From a virus: DNA of 32,120 nucleotides. Location: the IMG/VR virus record IMGVR_UViG_3300043466_000266, positions 1 through 32,120 of that record; one strand, written 5' to 3'. A program made the translations under genes and the position numbers. This document shows positions 16,284 to 23,400 of the stretch, piece after piece (positions within the stretch are counted from its first letter, which is position 1; each line of letters starts with the position of its first letter). The notes under the pieces were generated by a model. The model made no database searches. It worked only from the letters and a program-made list of their open reading frames with translations, and was not told the DNA's origin.

Positions 16284-16817
16284 ATGGCATGTAATATGAC
16301 AACTGGGTTTAATGACAGAACATGTACCAATGGAAAAGGTGGTATCAAATCTGTTATTTTGTTCCCAATAGGATCAATTGCAACTGGGCCAACATTGACT
16401 GGCAATGAGATTACTACGTTGACAGTTACTGGTGAGGTATTCCAGTACAAATTGAAATCAAATTTATCTAGCTACACTGCGCCTATCCGAGTAAATAAAG
16501 AGAATGGAACTTTATGGTATGAGCAATCTTTGAACATGATCCTAGCATCAGATACAAAGGAGCTTCGTGCTGAGATTCACTTACTTGGACAGAATGAAGT
16601 GGTAGCAATTGTTGAGAAAGCTGATGGTACATATGTAGCATTAGGACTTGACGAAGGTCTACAAATCAATGATGGATCAGAATACACTTCAGGTGTTATC
16701 AAATCAGACAGAAACGGACATTCAATTGTCTTGGCTGGTCTTGAGAACAATGAAGTACCTGATGTAGCAGCTGGTATTGTAGCAACTTTGTTGACTCAAC
16801 AGTCTCCAGTAGTTTAA
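16284..16817 (+). CDS. Probable major tail tube protein
   Basis: 177 residues. The N-terminus CNMTTGFNDRTCTNGKGGIK matches the 'C-x-TxGF...C-K-x-GGIK' opening of tail tube proteins in Bacteroidetes phages. The rest alternates beta strands: SVILFPIGSI, VFQYKLKSNL, GTLWYEQSLNMIL, LRAEIHLLGQNEVVAIVEK, ADGTYVALGLDEGLQI, and ends in a small Ala/Val-rich strand. It lies between the capsid and a terminator and uses several CGN and CTT codons, consistent with an abundant product. A head decoration protein is the main alternative. Confidence 0.62.
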   Translation: MACNMTTGFNDRTCTNGKGGIKSVILFPIGSIATGPTLTGNEITTLTVTGEVFQYKLKSNLSSYTAPIRVNKENGTLWYEQSLNMILASDTKELRAEIHLLGQNEVVAIVEKADGTYVALGLDEGLQINDGSEYTSGVIKSDRNGHSIVLAGLENNEVPDVAAGIVATLLTQQSPVV

Positions 16818-16842
16818 TCTACCTAATCAAACCAAATACTAG

Positions 16843-16876
16843 AAGGGAGAGGATGAGTATTCCTTTCCCTTTTTTT
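16843..16876 (+). terminator. Strong rho-independent terminator after capsid/tail-tube genes
   Basis: An 11-pair stem (16843-16853 with 16861-16871, one G-T pair) encloses a seven-base loop. The stem sides are AAGGGAGAGGA and TCCTTTCCCTT, and seven T follow (16870-16876). The next ATG is at 16891 with no room for a promoter between, so genes from 16891 onward depend on read-through or on a promoter further upstream. Confidence 0.88.
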
Positions 16877-16890
16877 ATTAAATTAGAGCC

Positions 16891-17130
16891 ATGAAAATAG
16901 ATCAGAAGTTTATTGGAGCCAAAGTCAAGAGTAATCTATTGAATAGATACTTTGTGATTGAGGAGGGCAATGAGGAGTTATATATTAAACTAGGACTTTT
17001 GCATATCTTTGTAAATAGTGAGCCTAAAATAAAAATAATAAATGTTAAGACTCGAGAGATATCAGACATCAACACTGATAGTGACAGTAACGGAATATCA
17101 GACTCTGACAGCCCCTTATTGGCTCCTTGA
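16891..17130 (+). CDS. Small protein upstream of the connector genes
   Basis: 79 residues starting 15 bases after the terminator. It reads KFIGAKVKSNLLNRYFVIEE then YIKLGLLHIFVNSEPKIKII and a low-complexity end NTDSDSNGISDSDSPLLAP. The pattern 'xELYxKLGLxHIFxxEPK' is found in short proteins at this position in related phages. The last 89 bases are read in another frame by the next gene, which explains the odd Asp/Ser-rich tail. Function unknown; probably a minor head or connector protein. Confidence 0.55.
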   Translation: MKIDQKFIGAKVKSNLLNRYFVIEEGNEELYIKLGLLHIFVNSEPKIKIINVKTREISDINTDSDSNGISDSDSPLLAP

Positions 17131-17410
17131 GTTTACGCATGAACAGAGCTTTGAATCTGTTACTTGCATACTTCCCAACATCAGTACAAGCACTTCAAGA
17201 TTTGATGAGTTTGTTATTGAGGATGGTGTGGATGTAACTTTCCCATATGCTGGCTTTTACACATACAGAATATTTGAGCAGACATCTAGCACTAACTTAG
17301 ATCCTGATCTAGCTGACAATCTATGTGAAGAGGGCAGAGCACATGTGTATGAGATTGACTCACCATCAAATGAATTTTCGACAACAATATTAAATAACAT
17401 ATATGAGTAA
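17042..17410 (+). CDS. Probable head-tail/neck protein overlapping two neighbours
   Basis: 122 residues. QTSTLIVTVTEYQTLTAPYW, LLEFTHEQSFESVTCIL, SRFDEFVIEDG then VTFPYAGFYTYRIFEQTSST and CEEGRAHVYE make a clearly protein-like, beta-rich sequence, with the VxVTEyxTLxxPyyLLxF and GxYxYxIYEQ pattern typical of a conserved phage family near the portal. It overlaps the preceding gene by 89 bases and the portal by eight. The beta-rich content fits a virion component; its exact place is inferred from gene order. Confidence 0.62.
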   Translation: MLRLERYQTSTLIVTVTEYQTLTAPYWLLEFTHEQSFESVTCILPNISTSTSRFDEFVIEDGVDVTFPYAGFYTYRIFEQTSSTNLDPDLADNLCEEGRAHVYEIDSPSNEFSTTILNNIYE

Positions 17411-19379
17411 GATCACCAGCTTGTCATTCAGCAAGCAGTATCAATTGCCAATAGAGGAGAAAGATTCTCAAAGAGGCTTTATGAAATGGGGTAAAAAGAA
17501 TGACTATCCTTTCTTCCTTATTGAGCTTCTGCAAGGTAGTGCTTGGCATCAAGGTATAATCAAGAATAAAACCTACTACATTGCTGGTGGTGGCCTTGAG
17601 GCAGTATCCGGTGATCTGACTGCTTTCCTTGCCAATCCATTTGCTGACTTTGACATGAATGAGATTGCTCAAAGAATGGCCTTTGACTTTGAGGTGTTTG
17701 GTGCAATGGCTGTGATAGGTACATGGAACAGAGAAGGTACCAAGGTAGTAAGATGGGAGCACATGGATATTGACCTTATCAGAATCACTGAGGATGAAAG
17801 ACTTTACTATGTATCTGATGACTGGTCAGCTCTGCAGCAATCAGCAGAAAAGACAAATTACAGAAGCTATCCGGCACTGAATGAGAACAATCGCACTGGA
17901 TCATTCATTCTGTACTATAAGGAGCCATCTAAGCAAGCAAGAGGTGAGAAAGGAATCTATCCAAAGCCTCCTTACTATGGTGGTATTACAGCTATTCAGA
18001 CAGATGTTGACATCTCTAAATTCAATATGTATGAGATACAGAATGGATTCAAGGCTGGTACACTAATTAACCTGGCATCGGGTGAGCCTGAAACATCTGA
18101 AGAGGAAAGAAGGATAAAAGAACAAATCAAAGGCCGGACACAATCTGTGGAGGATGCTGGTGAGATCATCATCACATTCAGCAATGGAGCAGATGAAGCT
18201 CCTACAGTAATGCCATTGAATGGTAATAACCTACATGAAAGATATGCCATGACTATGAAGTCAGTGCAGCAGAATATTCTTGTGGCCCATTCTGTGGTGG
18301 CTCCTTCCTTGTTTGGTATTGCTCCCAATGGATCATTCAACGCAGCTGAGACAGATGACTTGTTTGAGATCTATAAGAATACCTACATCAATTCAAGACA
18401 GAAGCAGATTGAATGGCTGATGAATTACATGGTACAGCTATCAGGAGCCATTGGTACATTGAAGCTAGTTGATGTTCGGCCAATTGTAGCAGCAGCACCA
18501 GTGACAGCAACACCAGTGACAGATACAACTGGAGCAACAGAAACTGCTGAAGTAGATGTGGCTAAATCAGCCTTGAATGGTGCACAGATTGCATCACTTG
18601 TTGAGGTGGTGGCTAATATAAAGGCTGGAGTATTGACAGCTGATAGTGCATTGCAGATAGTATTGGCATCATTCCCAACAATTGGAGAGGCACAAGCTCG
18701 CAAGATTGTAGGATTGCCAACAACAACACTATCAAGCTGTGATCACAAGCATGAATTTAGTGCTGATGAGATCACAATATTCTCAGAATATGGTGTTGAT
18801 TCATCTGAATACAAGGTCCTAAAGACAAATATTATTGAATGGGATACACCATCTGATGAGGTATTCAGCAAAGAACAGATGATGTTTGCCACTATTGGTG
18901 AGGTCAAAGCTAATATTTCAGCACTAGAGAAATCAATCCTATCAATGCTTATTGCTGGTGAGGATGCATCATCTATTGCAATAGCAACTGGTGCCAGTGT
19001 AGAAGAGATTGCCAAGTCAACTGAAAGACTTATTGACTTTGAATTACTTGTTGATGGGGAGGTGTCTGACTTGGGAAAGCAATTGCTGGATGAAGCTCCA
19101 GCTCCTATTGATCAATTCATGGTGGTGTATAGCTACAAAAAAAGACCAGGTATTGAAGGCCCTCCAAAACTTCCAGATGGAAGAACAAGAGATTTCTGTG
19201 CCAGATTGTTAGAAATCAACAGACTCTATACTCGTGATGATATCAATAGCATCAGCTCAAGAGTAGATCGCAATGTATGGAACTACAGAGGTGGATGGTA
19301 TACAAATCCTCAGACTCAAGTAACCACCCCATATTGCAGACATATTTGGGTACAACAATTAGTTATTAAAAAACAATAA
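17403..19379 (+). CDS. Portal protein with C-terminal fused CRHxW domain
   Basis: 658 residues. Residues about 1-360 have portal features: FMKWGKKNDYPFFLIELLQG, HQGIIKNKTYYIAGGG, FDFEVFGAMAVIGTW, then NGNNLHERYAMTMKSVQQNI and APSLFGIAPNGSFNAAETDD, the last typical of the portal wing/stem. After an Ala/Thr linker (about 363-385) comes a helical region and a winged-helix-like part (about 500-550, AGEDASSIAIATGASVEEIA). A final domain (about 575-658) has SYKKRPGIEGPPKLPDG, TRDFCARLLEINRLYTRDDI, NVWNYRGGWY and TPYCRHIW, a Cys/His pattern found fused to or beside portal or minor head proteins. It forms the twelve-fold DNA entry channel. Its stop is followed three bases later by the methyltransferase gene. 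Confidence 0.83.
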   Translation: MSKITSLSFSKQYQLPIEEKDSQRGFMKWGKKNDYPFFLIELLQGSAWHQGIIKNKTYYIAGGGLEAVSGDLTAFLANPFADFDMNEIAQRMAFDFEVFGAMAVIGTWNREGTKVVRWEHMDIDLIRITEDERLYYVSDDWSALQQSAEKTNYRSYPALNENNRTGSFILYYKEPSKQARGEKGIYPKPPYYGGITAIQTDVDISKFNMYEIQNGFKAGTLINLASGEPETSEEERRIKEQIKGRTQSVEDAGEIIITFSNGADEAPTVMPLNGNNLHERYAMTMKSVQQNILVAHSVVAPSLFGIAPNGSFNAAETDDLFEIYKNTYINSRQKQIEWLMNYMVQLSGAIGTLKLVDVRPIVAAAPVTATPVTDTTGATETAEVDVAKSALNGAQIASLVEVVANIKAGVLTADSALQIVLASFPTIGEAQARKIVGLPTTTLSSCDHKHEFSADEITIFSEYGVDSSEYKVLKTNIIEWDTPSDEVFSKEQMMFATIGEVKANISALEKSILSMLIAGEDASSIAIATGASVEEIAKSTERLIDFELLVDGEVSDLGKQLLDEAPAPIDQFMVVYSYKKRPGIEGPPKLPDGRTRDFCARLLEINRLYTRDDINSISSRVDRNVWNYRGGWYTNPQTQVTTPYCRHIWVQQLVIKKQ

Positions 19380-19382
19380 GAC

Positions 19383-20072
19383 ATGAATAACTATAAAGAA
19401 TTAAGAGAGCATTGCAAGGATATGACAATGGATGAGTTGGTATCATGGATTAAAGATACTCCAGGTCATTACAAAAACCTGACATCATTATGGGGATATA
19501 TCCATGATCAAGTTGATAGCATTAAAGATTATAGAGGAGCCAAGCATCATCGTCAAATATGGTCAAGCATTTATGAATATCTTGATATTGACTTTAAAGA
19601 TAAGACTGTAATGGATCTTGGTCCAGGTAGTGCAGAAAGTTTGATTGTTGCCAAAGATATGGGAGCAGAGAAATGTTTGTTTGTTGATAATGATCCAGTA
19701 ATTTTTAGATTTTGTGAATTACTTGGGTTTGAAGGTTATTATAATGACTATCGAATTGATAGGCCAGCAATACAAAAAATTGATTATTTAGTGGCAAAAG
19801 GATCAATCAATTCTGATGAATGGACAAATAATAAAATAGATATCAATAATTTTTTGGAATGGGTTGAATCATTTGCTAAAAATATTATTATAACTCCTAC
19901 ATTTGAAAAGGGAGAAACCATAGATGGTTGGGATTACACATGTGTGGGAGATCGCAAAGTAAAATATTTGACTGGATCTTTTCACAAAACATTTATTAAT
20001 AGAGGTTATAAATTAATTTATGTTGATGGTCATAACCATGAATATAGATTTCCATTTACTTATGTACTATGA
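19383..20072 (+). CDS. SAM-dependent methyltransferase-like protein (class I)
   Basis: 229 residues. Motif I is VMDLGPGSAES (76-86) and the acidic residue at the end of strand beta-2 is D102 in KCLFVDND, the usual SAM-binding pattern. No DPPY/NPPF catalytic motif of DNA methylases is present, so the substrate is more likely a sugar, protein or small molecule. The gene sits between portal and connector, where related phages often have none, and is more AT-rich than both neighbours; this suggests an acquired gene. Its stop overlaps the connector start. Given the sugar genes elsewhere, a glycan-modifying O-methyltransferase is possible but unproved. Confidence 0.65.
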   Translation: MNNYKELREHCKDMTMDELVSWIKDTPGHYKNLTSLWGYIHDQVDSIKDYRGAKHHRQIWSSIYEYLDIDFKDKTVMDLGPGSAESLIVAKDMGAEKCLFVDNDPVIFRFCELLGFEGYYNDYRIDRPAIQKIDYLVAKGSINSDEWTNNKIDINNFLEWVESFAKNIIITPTFEKGETIDGWDYTCVGDRKVKYLTGSFHKTFINRGYKLIYVDGHNHEYRFPFTYVL

Positions 20073-20584
20073 ACTACTTATTATCCGTTGAGAATCTCAA
20101 GAAGTTAGGATTGATCCACATGAATACAGATACAAAGATCCTATCTGTATGCATCAAGAGATCACAAGATATTTCCTTACAGCCAGCACTTGGGACACCT
20201 TTGTACAAGGCATTGCTGCATAGGGTTGAAACGAGTACCTGGACAGCGGACTATCTTACACTGATGAATGATTATGTGATCCCTTGTTTGGTAGCATTTG
20301 TTGACTTCAGAGCAGCTGCAATGCTGAATGAGAAGCTGACAAACAAAGCGGTGGGCCGCCAGTCAGATGAGACAATGACAGCCAATACAGATACAGAAAC
20401 TGTACATCTTAGAGATATGCTCAGAAAAGACGCGTATTTTTACAAAGAAAGATTGATAGGATTTTTGAAAGATGACAATGGTGTCAAATATCCTGAATAC
20501 ATTGTTTGTTGTGATGACAATGATTGCAATGAGAAAGTAGACAAGGATCACACTGGATACAAACCTTTTGGATGGATAGTATGA
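20069..20584 (+). CDS. Head-tail connector protein (putative)
   Basis: 171 residues, mostly helical. ALGTPLYKALLHRV, WTADYLTLMNDYVIPCLVAF, DFRAAAMLNEKLTNKAVGR and AYFYKERLIGFLKDDNGVKY then PEY follow the family pattern of Bacteroidetes-phage connectors (a DUF6712-type helical protein placed after the portal). Such proteins form the ring under the portal. The Cys/Asp-rich end CCDDNDCNEKVD is unusual. It overlaps the preceding and following frames by start-stop sharing. Confidence 0.62.
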   Translation: MNYLLSVENLKKLGLIHMNTDTKILSVCIKRSQDISLQPALGTPLYKALLHRVETSTWTADYLTLMNDYVIPCLVAFVDFRAAAMLNEKLTNKAVGRQSDETMTANTDTETVHLRDMLRKDAYFYKERLIGFLKDDNGVKYPEYIVCCDDNDCNEKVDKDHTGYKPFGWIV

Positions 20585-20706
20585 AAAAATTCACTGCGAG
20601 CAAGAAACAAATTGACAAATTAAAAAATTACCTAAATGGAAAAGACTCTAAATCAAATCATGCTGGAGCTGCAAGAGATCGCAACACAGCACAGACAAAT
20701 AAATGA
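20581..20706 (+). CDS. Possible small basic protein (41 aa) overlapping the next gene
   Basis: An ATG at 20581 shares bases with the TGA of the connector gene and opens 41 codons: MKKFTASKKQIDKLKNYLNG, then a less ordered part read through the start of the next gene, ending at TGA 20704-20706. The first half is a basic amphipathic helix and looks like real protein. The ATGA coupling is the same as at many true junctions here. It fills a 50-base gap that would otherwise be empty. The second half overlaps the gene starting at 20636 by 71 bases, which lowers confidence. Confidence 0.42.
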   Translation: MKKFTASKKQIDKLKNYLNGKDSKSNHAGAARDRNTAQTNK

Positions 20707-21223
20707 GTTTTTTCAAGGTGACTTCCTTGATGCTATAAGCAGAGACGCTGCACAGTACCCTCTCATGGTGGCAACTTTGCAGCCTAGTGGAATGGGTGCT
20801 GGCTATGTGAATGTGAATTTTGTGATCACCATCTGTGACAAGTACAATCATTCTAACTATAGGCAAATCAATGAGGTTCATTCAGACTGTTTGTTGATAT
20901 GCAATGATATCAAGACTACACTACAGCAGTACAGATGGACTGAGTTTGCAGATGTCACAGCTGAGATAGGCACAGATCCATTCATCAATCAAGGTCAAGA
21001 TATGGTGGCTGGATGGACCATGCTAGTATCTTTGAGAGTATTTGACAATGAAGATTGGTGTGCCATCCCATATGATGACTATGACTTTGAGAATGGGAAT
21101 CCTCCAGCTGGCAATTGTGGCGATCTTACAACGACTTACAATGTGTATGTTGATGGAGTGCTAGAAGATACATTCACACAGAATACAACTGAAAATAATA
21201 CAATCAATATAACACTAAGCTAA
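20636..21223 (+). CDS. Putative tail-completion / tail terminator-like protein
   Basis: 195 residues. The main body (1-150) includes INEFFQGDFLDAISRDAAQY, PLMVATLQPSGMGAGYVNVN, FVITICDKYN, EVHSDCLLICNDIKTTLQQY and GQDMVAGWTMLVSLRVFDNE then DWCAIPYDDYDFE, a pattern of alternating helices and strands seen in tail-completion proteins of this phage type ('DxxxYPLxxA...VxxxVxDrxn...EVxSDxxxIxxDI'). The last 45 residues are a beta-strand extension (TTTYNVYVDGVLEDTFTQN) that may carry or contact the following fibre protein. The stop codon overlaps the next start. Position after portal and connector supports a neck/tail-terminator role. Confidence 0.58.
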   Translation: MEKTLNQIMLELQEIATQHRQINEFFQGDFLDAISRDAAQYPLMVATLQPSGMGAGYVNVNFVITICDKYNHSNYRQINEVHSDCLLICNDIKTTLQQYRWTEFADVTAEIGTDPFINQGQDMVAGWTMLVSLRVFDNEDWCAIPYDDYDFENGNPPAGNCGDLTTTYNVYVDGVLEDTFTQNTTENNTINITLS

Positions 21224-21903
21224 TGGCAACTACAAATATTAACGTGACAAGTACTGGATATAAGACAGTTAAAGATGAAAGCACTGCGCTTCCTCAAAGA
21301 AATACCATGGCATTCACTGGATCAGGTGTGTCTGCGTTCGACAATGGAACTACAACTGTAATAAACATCCCAGGATATCCAGCGACTATTAATTACGGCC
21401 TATTTGCTCAGACTGCAAACAGCACTTTAATTACTAACACTACTGCAGAAAGCAGTCTTATCAATGGCGGTGTGGGTACATTAACTATACCAGCAAATGG
21501 ATTTCAAGTAGGTGATAGTTTTAGGGCTGTGTTTGGTGGTGTAATGAATGCTAATAACAATCAAAATATTAGAATTAGAGTTAAAGCAGGATCTATTGTT
21601 CTTTTGGATAGTGGTGCACAGAATCTAGGGAGTAGTGTTATAAATGATGTTTGGTCTTTAAATATTGATTTTACTATTAGAGCTATAGGAGCTGCTGGTG
21701 TAGCATCTATTGTAACTTTAGGTGGGTTTCATTATACAAAAACTAACAATGCTTCTGTACAAGGGTTTGGCTTTAACACAGTAAATAATACAACATTTGA
21801 TACAACAGTTTCAAATGCATTAAATGTAACAGCTCAATGGGGCACTGCATCTTCAGGAAATAATATATATTCTGACATATTCATACTCAATAAGATATAT
21901 TGA
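21223..21903 (+). CDS. Fibre-like or decoration structural protein
   Basis: 226 residues, Asn/Thr/Ser/Gly-rich with regular beta strands: STGYKTVKDESTALPQRNTM, INGGVGTLTIPANGFQVGDS then FRAVFGGVMNANNNQNIRIR, VWSLNIDFTIRAIGAAGVAS, and an Asn/Thr-rich end. The C-terminal 150 residues resemble a jelly-roll of the kind found in head fibres and short tail fibres. The gene overlaps its upstream neighbour by one base. As a second fibre-type protein away from the tail-tip operon it could be a head fibre or a neck appendage. Confidence 0.55.
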   Translation: MATTNINVTSTGYKTVKDESTALPQRNTMAFTGSGVSAFDNGTTTVINIPGYPATINYGLFAQTANSTLITNTTAESSLINGGVGTLTIPANGFQVGDSFRAVFGGVMNANNNQNIRIRVKAGSIVLLDSGAQNLGSSVINDVWSLNIDFTIRAIGAAGVASIVTLGGFHYTKTNNASVQGFGFNTVNNTTFDTTVSNALNVTAQWGTASSGNNIYSDIFILNKIY

Positions 21904-21929
21904 TTTGGAACAAAACTGCATAATTTAAC

Positions 21930-22205
21930 ATGGATCCAATTGCAATTGCAGCAGCAATCAAAAAGAATGGGATGGTAGGATTATTGACTCTCATCCTAGT
22001 GTTAATGTTCAATTATTTTACCAGCAGACTTGAGATTGTTGAGGGTAAACTTGAAAGAGTAGAATCTAAATTATATGATTGCCTTGAGGATCGCATTCAA
22101 ACATCAGACAATGACATGCATTCAGGTGTAAAGTATCCTGATCTGCTTGTTGGTATACTACCTAAAGAATTAAAATATGAGCCTAAAAGAAAGATGGCAG
22201 TCTAA
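21930..22205 (+). CDS. Membrane-anchored coiled-coil protein, holin-like (XhlA-type)
   Basis: 91 residues. The N-terminal segment NGMVGLLTLILVLMFNYF (about 13-30) is one membrane helix, followed by a coiled coil SRLEIVEGKLERVESKLYDC and a hydrophilic tail. One helix plus coiled coil beside a holin and an endolysin is the plan of XhlA-like lysis proteins, though in XhlA the order of the two elements is reversed. The next gene begins inside its last 29 bases. Role in lysis is inferred from context. Confidence 0.55.
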   Translation: MDPIAIAAAIKKNGMVGLLTLILVLMFNYFTSRLEIVEGKLERVESKLYDCLEDRIQTSDNDMHSGVKYPDLLVGILPKELKYEPKRKMAV

Positions 22206-22386
22206 GACGCCAAAGTTTTGGAAGAAAGTGCAGCGCATTGGTGTAGCACTTGGTGTGATTGGTGCAACTATTGTCGCTGCTCCAGTAGTATTGCCAGCAT
22301 CACTTGTCACAGCAGCTGGATACATGGTCGCAGCTGGTACAGTTACAGCTACATTGTCACAGCTAACTAAGGAAGATGCTAAGTGA
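22177..22386 (+). CDS. Holin (two membrane segments)
   Basis: 69 residues. A basic N-terminus KERWQSKTPKFWKKVQRIG is followed by two Ala/Val/Ile-rich membrane helices (about 22-38 and 43-60: GVALGVIGATIVAAPVVL and SLVTAAGYMVAAGTVTATL) and a charged end LTKEDAK. This is a common layout of small holins in Bacteroidetes phages. It lies between the coiled-coil membrane protein and the peptidase, overlapping both. It would form the membrane lesions that time lysis. Confidence 0.7.
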   Translation: MSLKERWQSKTPKFWKKVQRIGVALGVIGATIVAAPVVLPASLVTAAGYMVAAGTVTATLSQLTKEDAK

Positions 22387-22837
22387 TCACGTCACACTGG
22401 CAGAGTTTTGCCATTCAGATACTGCTAAGCGCAGAGGCATTGATAATACTATCACTGATCCAAAGCATCTAGCAGCTGCAAAGCTCCTATGTGAGAATGT
22501 ATTCGAGCCTATGAGATTGCACTTTGGTGTACCTATTCATATCAGCTCAGGCTACAGAAGTGGTGCCTTGAATCGTGCTGTGAAGGGCAGTGCCAGCTCG
22601 CAGCATTGCAAGGCTGAGGCTTTTGACCTTGATGCTGACAGATATGGCAAGATAACTAATGCACAGATATTTGAATATATAAAGGAAAACATTACCTTTG
22701 ATCAGATGATATGGGAGTTTGGTAATGACTCACAGCCTGATTGGGTACATGTCAGCTACAAAGCAAAAGGAAACAGAGGTCAAATACTTAAGGCCAAAAA
22801 GATAAACGGCAAAACCGTATACCTAGCTTTTTCGTAA
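22376..22837 (+). CDS. Endolysin, M15-family peptidase
   Basis: 153 residues. This is a Zn peptidase of the M15A/D-Ala-D-Ala carboxypeptidase type that cuts peptidoglycan peptide cross-links or stems. Visible motifs are SSGYRSGALNRAVKG (58-71), SSQHCKAEAFDLD (74-86) with ligands H77 and D84, and DWVHVSY (122-129) with H125. The N-terminus LSDHVTLAEFCHSDTAKRRG is the usual substrate-side helix. There is no signal peptide, so export through the holin is expected. It is the last late gene; a strong terminator follows 26 bases after its stop. Confidence 0.88.
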   Translation: MLSDHVTLAEFCHSDTAKRRGIDNTITDPKHLAAAKLLCENVFEPMRLHFGVPIHISSGYRSGALNRAVKGSASSQHCKAEAFDLDADRYGKITNAQIFEYIKENITFDQMIWEFGNDSQPDWVHVSYKAKGNRGQILKAKKINGKTVYLAFS

Positions 22838-22862
22838 AGCCATCAAATGTGGTAATTTAGGT

Positions 22863-22892
22863 GAGAGTAGTCAGAAATGGCTACTCTTTTTT
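22863..22892 (+). terminator. Rho-independent terminator ending the late region
   Basis: GAGAGTAG (22863-22870) pairs with CTACTCTT (22881-22888), extended inward by T-G and C-G pairs, leaving a six-base loop, and T follow to 22892. It separates the lysis genes from the early promoter 40 bases downstream. Confidence 0.87.
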
Positions 22893-22932
22893 GTGGGCCA
22901 ATAAAAAAAATGTGAAAAAAATATGATAAGTA

Positions 22933-22984
22933 TTTGCATATATAAAAAAGATACCTATCTTTGACCATATCAATACCACAAAAG
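22933..22984 (+). promoter_or_regulatory. Early promoter P1 (Bacteroidetes type) and leader
   Basis: TTTG at 22933-22936 and TATCTTTG at 22956-22963 are separated by 19 bases, matching the Bacteroidetes primary-sigma consensus (TTTG near -33, TAnnTTTG near -7). The start of transcription should be around 22966-22968. The leader contains AATACCACAAAA just before the ATG at 22985, a sequence found again in the leader at 27959. The area between the terminator and the -33 box is an A-rich tract (22901-22923), which may act as an UP element. Confidence 0.82.
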
Positions 22985-23239
22985 ATGAAAGAAAAAATAC
23001 TAAAAATTGACAAGCTCACTGTATTATTAAGTGATCTTAGAAAGCAAATCCAAGATCTTCAGGATGAGCAGATGTGTGAAGAGACATTCTACAAGCAATG
23101 CCTAGAATTCATATCACATAAAGAATATGAAGAGTATCTAGTGAAGCACAATAATATCTCAGATCAAATAAATATGCTGCTAAAGACCTATGCAGTTATA
23201 TCAACAGAAATATCAAGAGTATGTTTAATTTTAATCTAA
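22985..23239 (+). CDS. First early gene: small coiled-coil protein
   Basis: 84 residues from the ATG at 22985. A TTG at 22961 is inside the promoter -7 box and cannot be the start. Residues 8-30 (IDKLTVLLSDLRKQIQDLQD) form a coiled coil. It continues with charged helices and ends in the hydrophobic VCLILI. Not recognised. As the first gene behind the strongest visible promoter it should be made very early, when host take-over proteins are produced; that is inference from position only. Confidence 0.65.
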   Translation: MKEKILKIDKLTVLLSDLRKQIQDLQDEQMCEETFYKQCLEFISHKEYEEYLVKHNNISDQINMLLKTYAVISTEISRVCLILI

Positions 23240-23244
23240 GTACC

Positions 23245-23400
23245 ATGAAAAAAGTACAGCAAAAAGAGAATGAATTTGTATCATTCAGATCACCAGTCAA
23301 CAGAATGATTAAATGGTGGAAATCAAAAGAATCAGATGATGTAAAAAGTGCATCATTTAATGTCAAGTTATATGAACAATTTTTAAAAGCAAGAGCATGA
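23245..23400 (+). CDS. Small basic early protein (51 aa)
   Basis: ATG at 23245 and TGA at 23398-23400. It begins MKKVQQKENEFVSFRSPVNR and contains the aromatic-basic patch MIKWWKSKES. It begins five bases after the preceding stop and its own stop overlaps the next ATG (ATGA), which supports translation. No family recognised. Confidence 0.6.
   Translation: MKKVQQKENEFVSFRSPVNRMIKWWKSKESDDVKSASFNVKLYEQFLKARA

Noticed and set aside
18425-19015. Minus-strand frames of about 90 codons inside the portal gene
   Set aside because: Low-complexity Ser/Ala/Thr sequences opposite a well-supported gene, with no start signal.
22376-22837. Prophage-type lysis or lysogeny region
   Set aside because: The lysis genes are normal, but no integrase, excisionase or clear CI/Cro pair with divergent promoters was found; a single small HTH gene is not enough to call lysogeny.
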